This document shows, piece by piece, positions 53,316 through 61,995 of a DNA stretch of 64,000 bases (its first letter is position 1; each line of letters opens with the position of its first letter). The DNA lies in NCBI RefSeq assembly GCF_036174265.1, contig NZ_CP108055.1:9672001-9736000 (forward strand). The letters run 5' to 3'. Origin of the DNA: Streptomyces sp. NBC_00285. Its GTDB lineage: Bacteria > Actinomycetota > Actinomycetes > Streptomycetales > Streptomycetaceae. A program made the translations under genes and the position numbers. The notes below the pieces were generated by a model. It was not told where the DNA came from. It saw only the letters and a list, made by a program, of their open reading frames with translations, and made no database searches.

Positions 53316-54836
53316 ATGAGCAACGACAGCACGTCTTCTTTTCCGGGTCAGGAGATCTGGTTTCTGACGGGTAGTCAGGGCCTGTACGGCGATGATGTGC
53401 TGGAGCAGGTGGCCGCGCAGTCCCGGGAGATCTGCGGTCTGCTGGACGAGAACGCGCAGATCCCGGTCCGGATCGTGTGGAAGCCGGTCCTGACCGACGC
53501 CGAGGCGATCCGCCGGGTGTGCCAGGAGGCCAGCACCTCCGACGCCTGCGTCGGCGTGATCGCCTGGATGCACACCTTCTCCCCGGCCAAAATGTGGATC
53601 GCCGGCCTGTCCGCCCTGGACCGGCCACTGCTGCACTTCCACACCCAGCACAACCAGTCACTGCCCTGGCCCAGCATCGACATGGACTTCATGAACCTCA
53701 ACCAGGCCGCCCACGGCGACCGCGAATTCGGCCACATCGAAGCCCGCGTCGGCGTCAACCGGAAGATCGTCGCCGGTCACGCCACCGACCCCCGCGTCAC
53801 CCACCGGATCACCGCCTGGGCCCGCGCCGCCGCCGGCCGCCACGCCTCCCGCACCCTGCGCCTGGCCCGCTTCGGCGACAACATGCGCGACGTCGCCGTC
53901 ACCGAAGGCGACAAAGTCGAAGCCCAACTCCGCTTCGGCTACTCCGTCAACACCTACGGCGTCAACGACCTCGTCGCCGTCGTCGACGCCGTAGAAGACA
54001 AGAGCGCCCGGGAACTCGCCACCCAATACACCGACCTGTACGACGTCGCCCCCGAACTGCGCCCCGGCGCCGACCGCCACGACTCCCTCGTCTACGCCGC
54101 CCGCCAGGAACTGGGCCTGCGCACCTTCCTCACCGAAGGCAACTTCACCGCCTTCACCACCAACTTCGAAGACCTCGGCGCCCTGCGCCAACTCCCCGGC
54201 CTGGCCGTGCAACGCCTGATGGCCGACGGCTACGGCTTCGGCGGCGAAGGCGACTGGAAAACCTCCGCCCTCCTGCGCACCATGAAAGTCATGGCCGCAG
54301 GACAGCACGGCGGCACCAGCTTCATGGAGGACTACACCTACCACCTCGGCCCCGGCACCCCCCGCGTCCTGGGCGCCCACATGCTCGAAGTCTGCCCCAC
54401 CATCGCCGCCGACCGGCCCACCTGCGAAATCCACCCCCTGTCCATCGGCGACCGCGAAGACCCCGTCCGCCTCGTCTTCAACGCCGCCGAAGGCCCCGCC
54501 GTCGTCGTCGGCCTCTCCGACCTCGGCGACCGCTTCCGCCTCACCGCCAACACCATCGACGTCGTCACCCCCGACCAGGACCTCCCCAACCTCCCCGTCG
54601 CCCGCGCCGTCTGGACACCCCACCCCTCCCTCGCCGAATCCGCCGAAAGCTGGCTCCTGGCCGGCGCACCCCACCACACCGTCCTCAGCACCGCCCTCGA
54701 CCTCGAAACCCTCACCGACTACGCCACCATGACCAACGTCGAACTCCTCACCATCGACGAAAACACCACCACCAACCAATTCGCCAAAGAACTCCGCTGG
54801 AACGCCGCCTACCACCGCCTCGCCCAAAACCTCTAA
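53316..54836 (+). CDS. araA: L-arabinose isomerase
   Basis: 506 aa from ATG 53316, GGAAGGA upstream. Converts L-arabinose to L-ribulose. Family signatures: [60 protein letters not shown], the Mn-site region [40 protein letters not shown] and the late [10 protein letters not shown]. Full length. Codons after about 53520 are strongly C-ending. It is coupled by 38 bp to an araD scar, so the classical araBAD operon is no longer complete. Confidence 0.95.
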   Translation: MSNDSTSSFPGQEIWFLTGSQGLYGDDVLEQVAAQSREICGLLDENAQIPVRIVWKPVLTDAEAIRRVCQEASTSDACVGVIAWMHTFSPAKMWIAGLSALDRPLLHFHTQHNQSLPWPSIDMDFMNLNQAAHGDREFGHIEARVGVNRKIVAGHATDPRVTHRITAWARAAAGRHASRTLRLARFGDNMRDVAVTEGDKVEAQLRFGYSVNTYGVNDLVAVVDAVEDKSARELATQYTDLYDVAPELRPGADRHDSLVYAARQELGLRTFLTEGNFTAFTTNFEDLGALRQLPGLAVQRLMADGYGFGGEGDWKTSALLRTMKVMAAGQHGGTSFMEDYTYHLGPGTPRVLGAHMLEVCPTIAADRPTCEIHPLSIGDREDPVRLVFNAAEGPAVVVGLSDLGDRFRLTANTIDVVTPDQDLPNLPVARAVWTPHPSLAESAESWLLAGAPHHTVLSTALDLETLTDYATMTNVELLTIDENTTTNQFAKELRWNAAYHRLAQNL

Positions 54837-54874
54837 CCCCCCATGAACCCCACCCCCACCCAAGGAGACACGAG

Positions 54875-55023
54875 ATGACCACGACCGCCCAGGACGGACT
54901 CCACAAGGAAGTCCTGGAGGCCAACCTGGCCATCCCCCAAGCCGGCCTCTCGAACACGCCGTCATCTGCGAAGCCGTCGCTACTATCGCCCTGAACACCC
55001 TCGCCCTCAAACCCGCCACCTGA
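54875..55023 (+). pseudogene. araD: araD (L-ribulose-5-phosphate 4-epimerase) deletion scar
   Basis: ATG 54875 with AAGGAG upstream encodes LHKEVLEANLAIPQAGL, the AraD N-terminus just before the conserved TWGNVS motif. From 54949, in another frame, LEHAVICEAVATIALNTLAL, with KP and a short end to TGA 55021-55023, resembles the helix near the AraD C-terminus. About 180 internal residues, including all metal ligands, are missing. The 5' frame ends at TGA 54992-54994. Nothing functional is encoded. Confidence 0.75.
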
Positions 55024-55029
55024 CAACGA

Positions 55030-55057
55030 AAGGTGCTCCGGTGGACCGGAGCACCTT
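55030..55057 (+). terminator. Hairpin after araBA
   Basis: AAGGTGCTCCGG/CCGGAGCACCTT, a perfect 12-bp stem with a TGGA loop, seven bases after the araD scar's stop. It probably also ends the converging cupin transcript. Confidence 0.85.
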
Positions 55058-55115
55058 CGCTGGAAATGGCCACGAGCGGACCCTGTCAGGAGTGGAAAGG
55101 GGGGGGAAATCCGGG

Positions 55116-55484
55116 TTATTCCTGTGCGACTGCGTAGCCGGGCACAGACGGCCATCGAACCGTCAACAACACGGATTCTTCTTCCGCGAACCAAGAGTGG
55201 TCGACTCCGTGCCCCCAGACAACGTAATCTCCCTGTTTTTCCAGAACGATGCTGCGTCCTGTGAATTCCACGCGAAACCGGCCGCTGATGAGCACCAGGA
55301 GTGCGGTGCGCTCTTCACCCCTTACCCACTCCAAACGCTCGTCACCGCGCGGATGGATACCCCATTTGACCTCCACGGCCTGAGTGTGACGAGGGTCACC
55401 GATATCCTTGAAGTGTCCGAGAATCCACCCTCGATCCAGTGGGGCGTCCTCGCCTGCATTTCCTGTATATACGCTGCCTTCCAT
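55116..55484 (-). CDS. Cupin-domain protein
   Basis: 122 aa from ATG 55484. A small double-stranded beta-helix: VEVKWGIHPRGDERLEWVRG, ALLVLISGRFRVEFTGRSIV, KQGDYVVWGHGVDHSWFAEE with a possible metal-binding His pair, then VLLTVRWPS. Possibly a sugar or small-ligand sensor or isomerase; the substrate is unknown. The gene and its upstream DNA are clearly less GC-rich than the surroundings, with A/T-ending codons, suggesting recent acquisition. It converges on the araBA operon. Confidence 0.75.
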   Translation of the reverse strand: MEGSVYTGNAGEDAPLDRGWILGHFKDIGDPRHTQAVEVKWGIHPRGDERLEWVRGEERTALLVLISGRFRVEFTGRSIVLEKQGDYVVWGHGVDHSWFAEEESVLLTVRWPSVPGYAVAQE

Positions 55485-55518
55485 GGAGCGGAACGATATC
55501 AGGCATGAAGGGAATCAA

Positions 55519-55524
55519 AGTATA
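55519..55524 (-). promoter_or_regulatory. -10 box of the cupin gene
   Basis: TATACT on the minus strand lies 35 bp upstream of the cupin ATG, in an AT-rich stretch. No good -35 box is visible. Confidence 0.5.
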
Positions 55525-55753
55525 TAAATCCTCATCCGTATCCGTGCCTGGACTGTTCCACTTAAATCGCGGTGACTGCGCGACTGAATCGGCGATGGAT
55601 AGACAGGCGTTGGGCATAAAACAGTCCCACCCGGTGGTGCAGAGGTACCCGACACGGAACAGGCATGGCCAGCTGCCACTACGGCACTGTCGGGGCTCGT
55701 TCCTGAAACCGGCAGTACCCCGGCCGGCCCTCTGCCCTTTCCGATACGTCAGC

Positions 55754-56863
55754 TCAGCCGAACCTCAGGATGCGCGGGGCGAAGGTGCCTTCGGGACCGT
55801 CGGCGCGGCCGACCGACCACACAGTCGCCGTGCCCGGCACCGGCGCCAGCCGTGGCGTCCAGGAGTCACCCTCTCCGGCCACCGCCGGTTCGCTGTACTC
55901 GGTGAAGGACTGTCCGTTCCATGCGAGGAAGTCCGGGCCGGAGACAAGCGGGGGAGTGCTTCCCGGCGAGCCCCACTTCTGCGAGCGGGCCACCGAGACC
56001 CAGGCCAACTCGCCGGACGGGGTGGGTGCCAGTGAGGTGATCGAGCCGAAATCGGTGGGCACTGTCACCCGGCTCCAGCTCTGTCCGTCCCAGCGGACCA
56101 GCAGGGGCGGGATCGGCCGGCCCGGCGGACCGCCGACGAACCCGGCCGTGCCACCCGCCCACACCTCCGTCGGCGAGACCGCCAGCACACTGCCCACCGC
56201 CGACCGGGGGAACCCGTCCACGATCGTCTGCTGCCACGCCTGCCCGTTCCAGTGCGACACGGTCGCCCCCGAGGCGGTGGCACCCGCCGCCCAGACGTCG
56301 TCCGCCGCCAGGATGTGCAGTCCGTACACGGACCCCGGTGGCACGGGGAGGTCCTGCCAGCCGTTCCCGTCCCAGCGCAGCAGTATTTGTGCGCCGTCGC
56401 GCGAACCGATCAGCCAGGTCTCGTCGCCGCCGGCGACGAGTTTCGTCGGCACGACACCGCGGGGCGGGAGGCTCTCGTACCAGGCGATTCCGTCGAAGCG
56501 GAGCAGGCGGGCGCCACCCGCCGCGTCACGGCCCGCCGCCCAGACCGCGGTCGGTGAGGTCGCGGCGATGGACAGCAGTTCTCCCTGCCAGCCGATCCCG
56601 GGCAGACTCTGGCGCTGCCAAGCGGTTCCGTCCCAGCGCAGCACCAGTGGAAAGCCCGGTGCCTCGCGGCCGACGGCGTCGGTGCCCACCGCCCAGGCCC
56701 GGTCCGGCCCGAAGGCCACGGCCTCGTTCAGCCCGGCCTGTGGGCGTACCTGCGCCGGCACGGGGACGTGTTGCCAGGACATGGGTTCCGCCGCGGCCGA
56801 GCTCATGATCGCCACGAGGGTCATGACGACGGTGAGGGCCGCGACGAGGAGTCTTCGTGCCAT
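55754..56863 (-). CDS. Secreted beta-propeller protein 1
   Basis: 369 aa from ATG 56863, GGGAGG upstream. Signal peptide RRLLVAALTVVMTLVAIMSS, cut after SAAA or nearby. The mature protein repeats about every 50 residues a motif ending in a W-x-G or WDG-x-W strand (LVLRWDGTAWQRQSLPGIGW; LLRFDGIAWYESLPPRG; LLRWDGNGWQDLPVP; VSHWNGQAWQQTIV; LLVRWDGQSWSRVTVPT), a six- or seven-bladed propeller. No catalytic residues are evident; it may be a binding or surface protein. It begins 2 bp after the end of a homologous gene. Confidence 0.75.
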   Translation of the reverse strand: MARRLLVAALTVVMTLVAIMSSAAAEPMSWQHVPVPAQVRPQAGLNEAVAFGPDRAWAVGTDAVGREAPGFPLVLRWDGTAWQRQSLPGIGWQGELLSIAATSPTAVWAAGRDAAGGARLLRFDGIAWYESLPPRGVVPTKLVAGGDETWLIGSRDGAQILLRWDGNGWQDLPVPPGSVYGLHILAADDVWAAGATASGATVSHWNGQAWQQTIVDGFPRSAVGSVLAVSPTEVWAGGTAGFVGGPPGRPIPPLLVRWDGQSWSRVTVPTDFGSITSLAPTPSGELAWVSVARSQKWGSPGSTPPLVSGPDFLAWNGQSFTEYSEPAVAGEGDSWTPRLAPVPGTATVWSVGRADGPEGTFAPRILRFG

Positions 56864-56865
56864 GG

Positions 56866-57939
56866 TCAGCCTCCCAGCCGCTCGCTCATCAGGTTCGGTT
56901 TCGAGCCGTAGATCTCGACGGTCCCGAAGGACAGAAGTGACAGTCCCGTGCTCGCCAGAGCGCGCGGTTTGACGTCGATCGCGTTCGTGCGCTCCGGGCC
57001 GTAGGAGAAGGTGGTGTGCGGGCCGGCGATCCGCGCGTACTTCGACTGGAACGCCCGGTCGCTGCGCACGGGCAGCCACAGTGCACCGTCCGGGCCGCGC
57101 ACCATGCACTCGGTATAGGTGTCGCCCAGCGGTGGGTACGTCGTGTGCCAGGCTCCATGTCCGGTCCAGGTCATCAGGTAGGTGCGGGCCACGCCGTCGA
57201 CGTACCGGCTGCCGCCGATCGTGACCCGGCCCGACGGTTCGAGCAGGATCGTGTGCACGTTGCTGTTCGGTGGCAGCGGCACCTTTGCGTCCCGCCACGC
57301 CGTGCCGTCCCAGCGCAGGACGCCGGTCCCGTCGCTGGTGTCCGCCCAGGCCCAGGCGTCGGTGGCGGTACGCGCGGTGATCCCCATCAGGAACAGCACA
57401 TCGTCCGGGGCGGCCTGTGCGGTCCAGCCGGAACCGTCGTAGTGCAGCACCTTCAGCCCGGTGTCGTCCTCACCGACCACCCACGCGCCACCCTGAACCG
57501 CGGTGAAGTCCTGGTAGGTCCACAGGGTCTGCGGTAGCGGGACGGTGCTCCACCCTCCCGCCGACCGGCGCAGGATCTCACCGTTCCCCGCGCGGTTGTG
57601 GAAGATCCACGCCTCCTTGCCGACGAACTGCACCTTGCCGAGCCAGCCCGGCTCACCAGTGCCGGGGAACGTGGTGTCCCGGCTCCACGCCGTGTCGTCC
57701 CACCGGTACAGGATCGGCCGCAGACCATTGGTGGCCTGCTCGTACCCGGTCGCCCACGCCTCCCCCGGCCCGCGGGCGGCGAGATCGGACACGGTCACCG
57801 GCGGGGCCGCGGCGGGTACCGGAAGTACCGTCCAGCTCGGCGGCACTGCGGCATCTCCCGGTGTCACGGCCGCAGCCGACGACACCGCCGTGACACACGC
57901 GATCACCAGGCAGACGATCACCGCACGGAGACCGTTCAT
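56866..57939 (-). CDS. Secreted beta-propeller protein 2
   Basis: 357 aa from ATG 57939, GGGAGGT upstream. Signal peptide LRAVIVCLVIACVTAVSSAA. Repeats such as ILYRWDDTAWSRDTTFPG, VLHYDGSGWTAQAAPDD and VLRWDGTAWRDAKVPL mirror its neighbour, so the two arose by tandem duplication and are read as one transcript. Family not named. The region to its right (57940-58341) has no gene and should contain the promoter. Confidence 0.75.
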   Translation of the reverse strand: MNGLRAVIVCLVIACVTAVSSAAAVTPGDAAVPPSWTVLPVPAAAPPVTVSDLAARGPGEAWATGYEQATNGLRPILYRWDDTAWSRDTTFPGTGEPGWLGKVQFVGKEAWIFHNRAGNGEILRRSAGGWSTVPLPQTLWTYQDFTAVQGGAWVVGEDDTGLKVLHYDGSGWTAQAAPDDVLFLMGITARTATDAWAWADTSDGTGVLRWDGTAWRDAKVPLPPNSNVHTILLEPSGRVTIGGSRYVDGVARTYLMTWTGHGAWHTTYPPLGDTYTECMVRGPDGALWLPVRSDRAFQSKYARIAGPHTTFSYGPERTNAIDVKPRALASTGLSLLSFGTVEIYGSKPNLMSERLGG

Positions 57940-58341
57940 GGGACCTCCCAGAGCGTGAAGGCCGCGCAGGCTATTGGCCTTCACCGAGCCGTGGACAGAC
58001 CTCATTCGGCCTATCGTGGCGACTGTCGAGGGACGTGGGGCCGCTGTAGGCGCGAGCGCATTCGGTTCACCTGTCATCGGGGACGTAGCGGCGCGACGCG
58101 AGGCGTCGTATGCGCGCGGCCGCGTTGTGGACAACTTCGCCTGCCTGGCTGGGAGTTGTCACCTGGCGGCCGTCCGGCGGTTTTGCAGATGTCCGCCCGA
58201 CCGCATGCTGGCGGCGGGCCGCTACTGGGTGAGCGCCCGACCGAGCTCGTCCTTGTCCCGGCTTGGAGCATGTCGAAGCGTGCACGGTCCGCCGGGTGGA
58301 GCCCGCCGTCGCCGCGGGCTGCCCGATTTCGTCGGCTTGGG
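57940..58341. other. Intergenic region
   Basis: 402 bp between two leftward genes. No ORF or hairpin of note. The promoter of the beta-propeller pair is expected near 57960-58020. Confidence 0.4.
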
Positions 58342-60654
58342 TCAGGCGGGAGCTGTTGTCGCCTGGTCGGGCGTGGGCTCGAGGCGGACGACGAGGCCCT
58401 TCGACGTGGGCTGGTTGCTGATGTCGGCGACGCTGTCCAGCGGCACCAGGACGTTGGTCTCGGGGTAGTAGGCGGCTGCGGAGCCCGGCGCGGTCGGATA
58501 GGGGACGACCTCGAAGTTCTCGGCCCGGCGTTCGATGCCGTCCGCCCAGACGCTCACCAGGTCGACGCGGTCGCCCTGGCTGAGGCCGAGCGCGGAGATG
58601 TCGGAAGGGTGGACGAGGACGACGTGGCGGCTTCCGTGGATGCCGCGGTAGCGGTCGTTGAGCGTATAGGGGATGGTGTTCCACTGATCGTGCGAGCGCA
58701 GGGTCTGCAACAGCAGATGGCCCTCGGGCGCTTTCGGGACCACAGGCTCGTTGCGGGTGAACAGCGCTTTGCCCGCCGAGGTGTTGAACACGCCCTCGTT
58801 GACGGGGTTGGGCAGTTGGAAGCCGCCCGGGCGCGACACCCGCGCGTTGAAGTCGTGGAACCCCGGCACGATACGGGAGATGCGGTCACGGATCGTGCCG
58901 TAGTCCCCTTCGAACTGGCCCCAGGGGATGTCCGCCTTGCCGTCGAGGGTACGGCGGGCGAGTCGGCACAGAATGGCGACTTCGCTGAGCAACTGGTGGG
59001 ATGCCGGTTCGAGGCGCCCCGTGGAGGTGTGCACCTCGCTCATGGAGTTCTCCACCGTGACGAACTGTTCGCCGTCGGCCTGGATGTCACGCTCGGTGCG
59101 GCCGAGGGTCGGCAGGATCAGCGCCGTATCACCGCAGACGGTGTGGGACCGGTTCAGCTTGGTGGAGATGTGGGCGGTCAGCCGGCACGAGCGCATCGCC
59201 TCTTCGGTGACCGCGCTGTCGGGAGCCGCGCGTACGAAGTTGCCTGCCAGGGCGAGGAACACCTTGACGCGGCCTTCGCGCATCGCCCTGATCGAGTTCA
59301 CCGAGTCGAGTCCGTGCGGGCGCGGTGGATCGAAGCCGAACTCCTGCTGGAGCGCGTCGAGGAAGGAGTCCGGCATCTGTTCCCAGATGCCCATCGTGCG
59401 GTCGCCCTGGACGTTGCTGTGACCGCGGACCGGGCAGACGCCGGTACCTGCGCGCCCGAGGTTGCCGCGCAGCAGCAGGAAGTTGACGATCTCCCGGATG
59501 GTGGGCACACCGTGTTTGTGCTGGGTGATGCCCATCGCCCAGCAGACGACGACCCGTTCGCTGCGCAGGACGTCGTCGCGGACCTTCTCGATCTCTGCGC
59601 GGGTCAGTCCTGTCGCGGTGAGGACGTCGTCCCAGTCGACCGTGCGGGCGTGTTGGGCGAACTCCTCGAAGCCGGCGGTGTGGGCGTCGATGAAGTCGTG
59701 GTCCAGGACGGTGCCGGGACGGGCGTCCTCGGCTTCGAGCAGCAGCAGGTTGAGGGCCTGGAAGAGGGCGAGGTCGCCACCGGGCTTGATGTGCAGGAAG
59801 CGGTCGGCGATCTGGGTGCCTCGTCCGATGACGCCGCTCGGCTTCTGGGGGTTCTTGAAGCGCCTGAGCCCGGCCTCGGGCAGCGGGTTGACCGCCACGA
59901 TGCGGGCGCCGTTGCCTTTGGCCTCCTCCAGGGCGGAGAGCTGGCGAGGATGGTTGGTTCCGGGGTTCTGGCCGACCAGGAAGATCAGGTCGGCGTGGTG
60001 CAGGTCGTCGAGGCTGACGGTGCCCTTGCCGGTGCCCAGCGTCTCGCTGAGGGCGAATCCGCTGGACTCGTGGCACATGTTGCTGCAGTCGGGCAGGTTG
60101 TTGGTGCCGAAGGCGCGGGCGAAGAGCTGCAGGACGAAGGCGGCTTCGTTGCTGGCCCGGCCGGAGGTGTAGAAGACGGCCTCGTCGGGGGAGTGGAGCG
60201 AGGTCAGTTCCTCGGCGAGCACGCCCATGGCTTCGTTCCAGCCGATGGGTTCGTAGTGGTCGGAGTTCGGACGCTTGATCAGCGGTTCGGTGAGCCGTCC
60301 CTGCTGGTTGAGCCACATGTCGGAGCGCCCGGCGAGCTCGGAGACGCTGTGCTCGCGGAAGAAGTCGGTGGTGATCCGGCGTGTCGTGGCTTCGTCGTTG
60401 ATGTGTTTGGCGCCGTTCTCGCAGTACTCGTTGCGATGACGGCGCCCAGGGGCCGGATCGGCCCAGGCGCAGCCGGGACAGTCGATCCCGCCCACCTGGT
60501 TCATGGTGAGCAGATCCACCCCGGTCCTGCGCGCGGAGGTCTGCTCCAGGGAGTACTCCAACGCGTGCACGACCGCGGGGACTCCGGCTGCCCACTTCTT
60601 CGGCGGAGTCACGGAGAGGGTGGTCTCCGGCTCCTCACCGGGCGGGTTCTGCAT
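58342..60654 (-). CDS. FdhF/YdeP-family molybdopterin oxidoreductase
   Basis: 770 aa from ATG 60654. A bis-MGD enzyme related to formate dehydrogenase H but of the YdeP type: IDCPGCAWADP and YCENGAK give three cysteines (C59, C62, C78) in the Fe-S region rather than four. Then ITTDFFREHSVSELAGRSD, NNLPDCSNMCHESSGFALSE around the Mo site, LIFLVGQNPGTNHPRQLSAL, and the MGD-binding CPVRGHSNVQGDRTMGIWEQ, with the C-terminal molydopterin domain VVLVHPSDISALGLSQGDRV. YdeP-like proteins are linked to acid resistance or formate oxidation, but the substrate is not established. It is followed leftwards by a gap. Confidence 0.88.
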   Translation of the reverse strand: MQNPPGEEPETTLSVTPPKKWAAGVPAVVHALEYSLEQTSARRTGVDLLTMNQVGGIDCPGCAWADPAPGRRHRNEYCENGAKHINDEATTRRITTDFFREHSVSELAGRSDMWLNQQGRLTEPLIKRPNSDHYEPIGWNEAMGVLAEELTSLHSPDEAVFYTSGRASNEAAFVLQLFARAFGTNNLPDCSNMCHESSGFALSETLGTGKGTVSLDDLHHADLIFLVGQNPGTNHPRQLSALEEAKGNGARIVAVNPLPEAGLRRFKNPQKPSGVIGRGTQIADRFLHIKPGGDLALFQALNLLLLEAEDARPGTVLDHDFIDAHTAGFEEFAQHARTVDWDDVLTATGLTRAEIEKVRDDVLRSERVVVCWAMGITQHKHGVPTIREIVNFLLLRGNLGRAGTGVCPVRGHSNVQGDRTMGIWEQMPDSFLDALQQEFGFDPPRPHGLDSVNSIRAMREGRVKVFLALAGNFVRAAPDSAVTEEAMRSCRLTAHISTKLNRSHTVCGDTALILPTLGRTERDIQADGEQFVTVENSMSEVHTSTGRLEPASHQLLSEVAILCRLARRTLDGKADIPWGQFEGDYGTIRDRISRIVPGFHDFNARVSRPGGFQLPNPVNEGVFNTSAGKALFTRNEPVVPKAPEGHLLLQTLRSHDQWNTIPYTLNDRYRGIHGSRHVVLVHPSDISALGLSQGDRVDLVSVWADGIERRAENFEVVPYPTAPGSAAAYYPETNVLVPLDSVADISNQPTSKGLVVRLEPTPDQATTAPA

Positions 60655-60690
60655 CGCTTCGCCTTTCTCTTGCCGTGTCCGGTCCGCGGT

Positions 60691-61311
60691 TCAGCCGACG
60701 GGCCACTGCGCCACGCGGCTCCTGGGCGGTTCCGGGTGGTCGTGCTGCACTCGCCCGTTCCGGATGGTGCCTCGCCAGGCCCCGCCTTCCTGCCCCGTAG
60801 CCTCGATGAACTGCTTGAAGTTCTGGAGTTCGCGGCGCACGAGCCGGGCGGTCGCCTGCGCAGCCTTCGATGATCCGGTGAGCACTTTCGCCACTCCGCG
60901 CGGTTCGAGCAGCAGTCGGACGGTGACCGACGTGCCGCCGGACTCCGTCGGCCTGAACTCCACCTCGCCCTGGTGGGAGGGATGCTGCTCCAGGCCACGC
61001 CAGGCCAGGTAGGCGTCGGGGTCCTGCTCCACGATCTCCACCGCGAAACGGTGGCGCAGCGGTCCGTAGCCGATGGTCCAGGCCGTCACGGTGGGCCGGA
61101 GCTGTTCGACGCCGAGTACCGCGGTCGAGAAGCGGGGGAAGGTCTTGAACTGCGTCCACTGGTTGTACGCGGTCCGCACCGGCACCGCGATGTCGACCGT
61201 CTCCTCGACGTGCTGCTCCCGCAGCGGCCTGCGACGCGTGACACCTGCGCTGTCGGGGCGCATCCCCGGCGTGTTCGGGACGGCCTGCCGGGAGTCGTGT
61301 TCGCGCGCCAT
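60691..61311 (-). CDS. SRPBCC-family (polyketide cyclase/dehydrase-like) protein
   Basis: 206 aa from ATG 61311, AGAGG upstream. After a polar leader, VEETVDIAVPVRTAYNQWTQ, FKTFPRFSTAVLGVEQLRPT and VEFRPTESGGTSVTVRLLLE give the START/SRPBCC helix-grip fold of the coenzyme Q-binding/cyclase group. The C-terminus carries RRELQNFKQFIEATGQEGGA, as in many streptomycete homologues. It precedes the molybdopterin enzyme by 36 bp on the same strand and may be in its operon. Confidence 0.8.
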   Translation of the reverse strand: MAREHDSRQAVPNTPGMRPDSAGVTRRRPLREQHVEETVDIAVPVRTAYNQWTQFKTFPRFSTAVLGVEQLRPTVTAWTIGYGPLRHRFAVEIVEQDPDAYLAWRGLEQHPSHQGEVEFRPTESGGTSVTVRLLLEPRGVAKVLTGSSKAAQATARLVRRELQNFKQFIEATGQEGGAWRGTIRNGRVQHDHPEPPRSRVAQWPVG

Positions 61312-61995
61312 CGTGGCCTCTTTTCCGGTGAGGGAGGAGGGCATCCACGTACCCGGCTCCCTCTCGTGCGTCAGGGCTTCTCTACCGGTTCCCATATCGC
61401 GGTCTTCGAGTCGCCCGAATGCTCCAGCGTCCTGTCCGGGCCCGGTTTCGGGGGTCGGGCAGGCACAAGGGCTCGCCTGCGAGAGACTCTGACCGAACGC
61501 ATCAGGGCTGGGCTCCGTCCGGTGGAGCTGTTGCTGATCATCGTCAGCCCTCACACGAGCGCACCCGCACCCGTGCTGTGGCGGCCGCATTCTCAGGGGA
61601 CCCGGAGGCGGGCGTTGCCGCTACGCCGACGCAGATGGACGCTGTGCAGGGCCCGGGTCTACGCGGGTGGCGGGGGTCGTCGAAGTCGGTGAGGGGATCC
61701 CAGCCGACCGGTCGGAGTGGGCCCCGATCGGGTTGGGTTGCCAGGAGACCGTAGGCCGGGGTGAGGCAGAGCTCGCCCGTGTCCTTCGCTGCCCAGCGGC
61801 GGGTGGCCCACGCCGAGTCGGACGGACGGGATCCGGAGGTCATGGCCTCTTGGCGCGGTGAATGCCGGTTCGGCGGTGGTTGCGGCCCGGCTCGGTCAAT
61901 CCCTTGATCCGCCCCAGAGCCAGGGGAAGACTGGCGTCCTGGTGCCCGTGCCATCGCAGGGCATGGCAATTTCGATGCCCTGGGAGTGCCCGTCG
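61312..61995. other. Intergenic region with a possible small gene
   Basis: About 680 bp between divergent genes. The only candidate is a minus-strand ORF at 61544-61843 (separate entry). The promoters of the SRPBCC and GNAT genes should lie at either end. Confidence 0.4.
61544..61843 (-). CDS. Hypothetical small protein, doubtful
   Basis: 99 aa from ATG 61843 with AGAGG very close upstream. The first 60 residues (SAWATRRWAAKDTGELCLTP; PVGWDPLTDFDDPRHP) have normal third-position GC, but the rest is low-complexity. No family recognised. Confidence 0.3.
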   Translation of the reverse strand: MTSGSRPSDSAWATRRWAAKDTGELCLTPAYGLLATQPDRGPLRPVGWDPLTDFDDPRHPRRPGPCTASICVGVAATPASGSPENAAATARVRVRSCEG

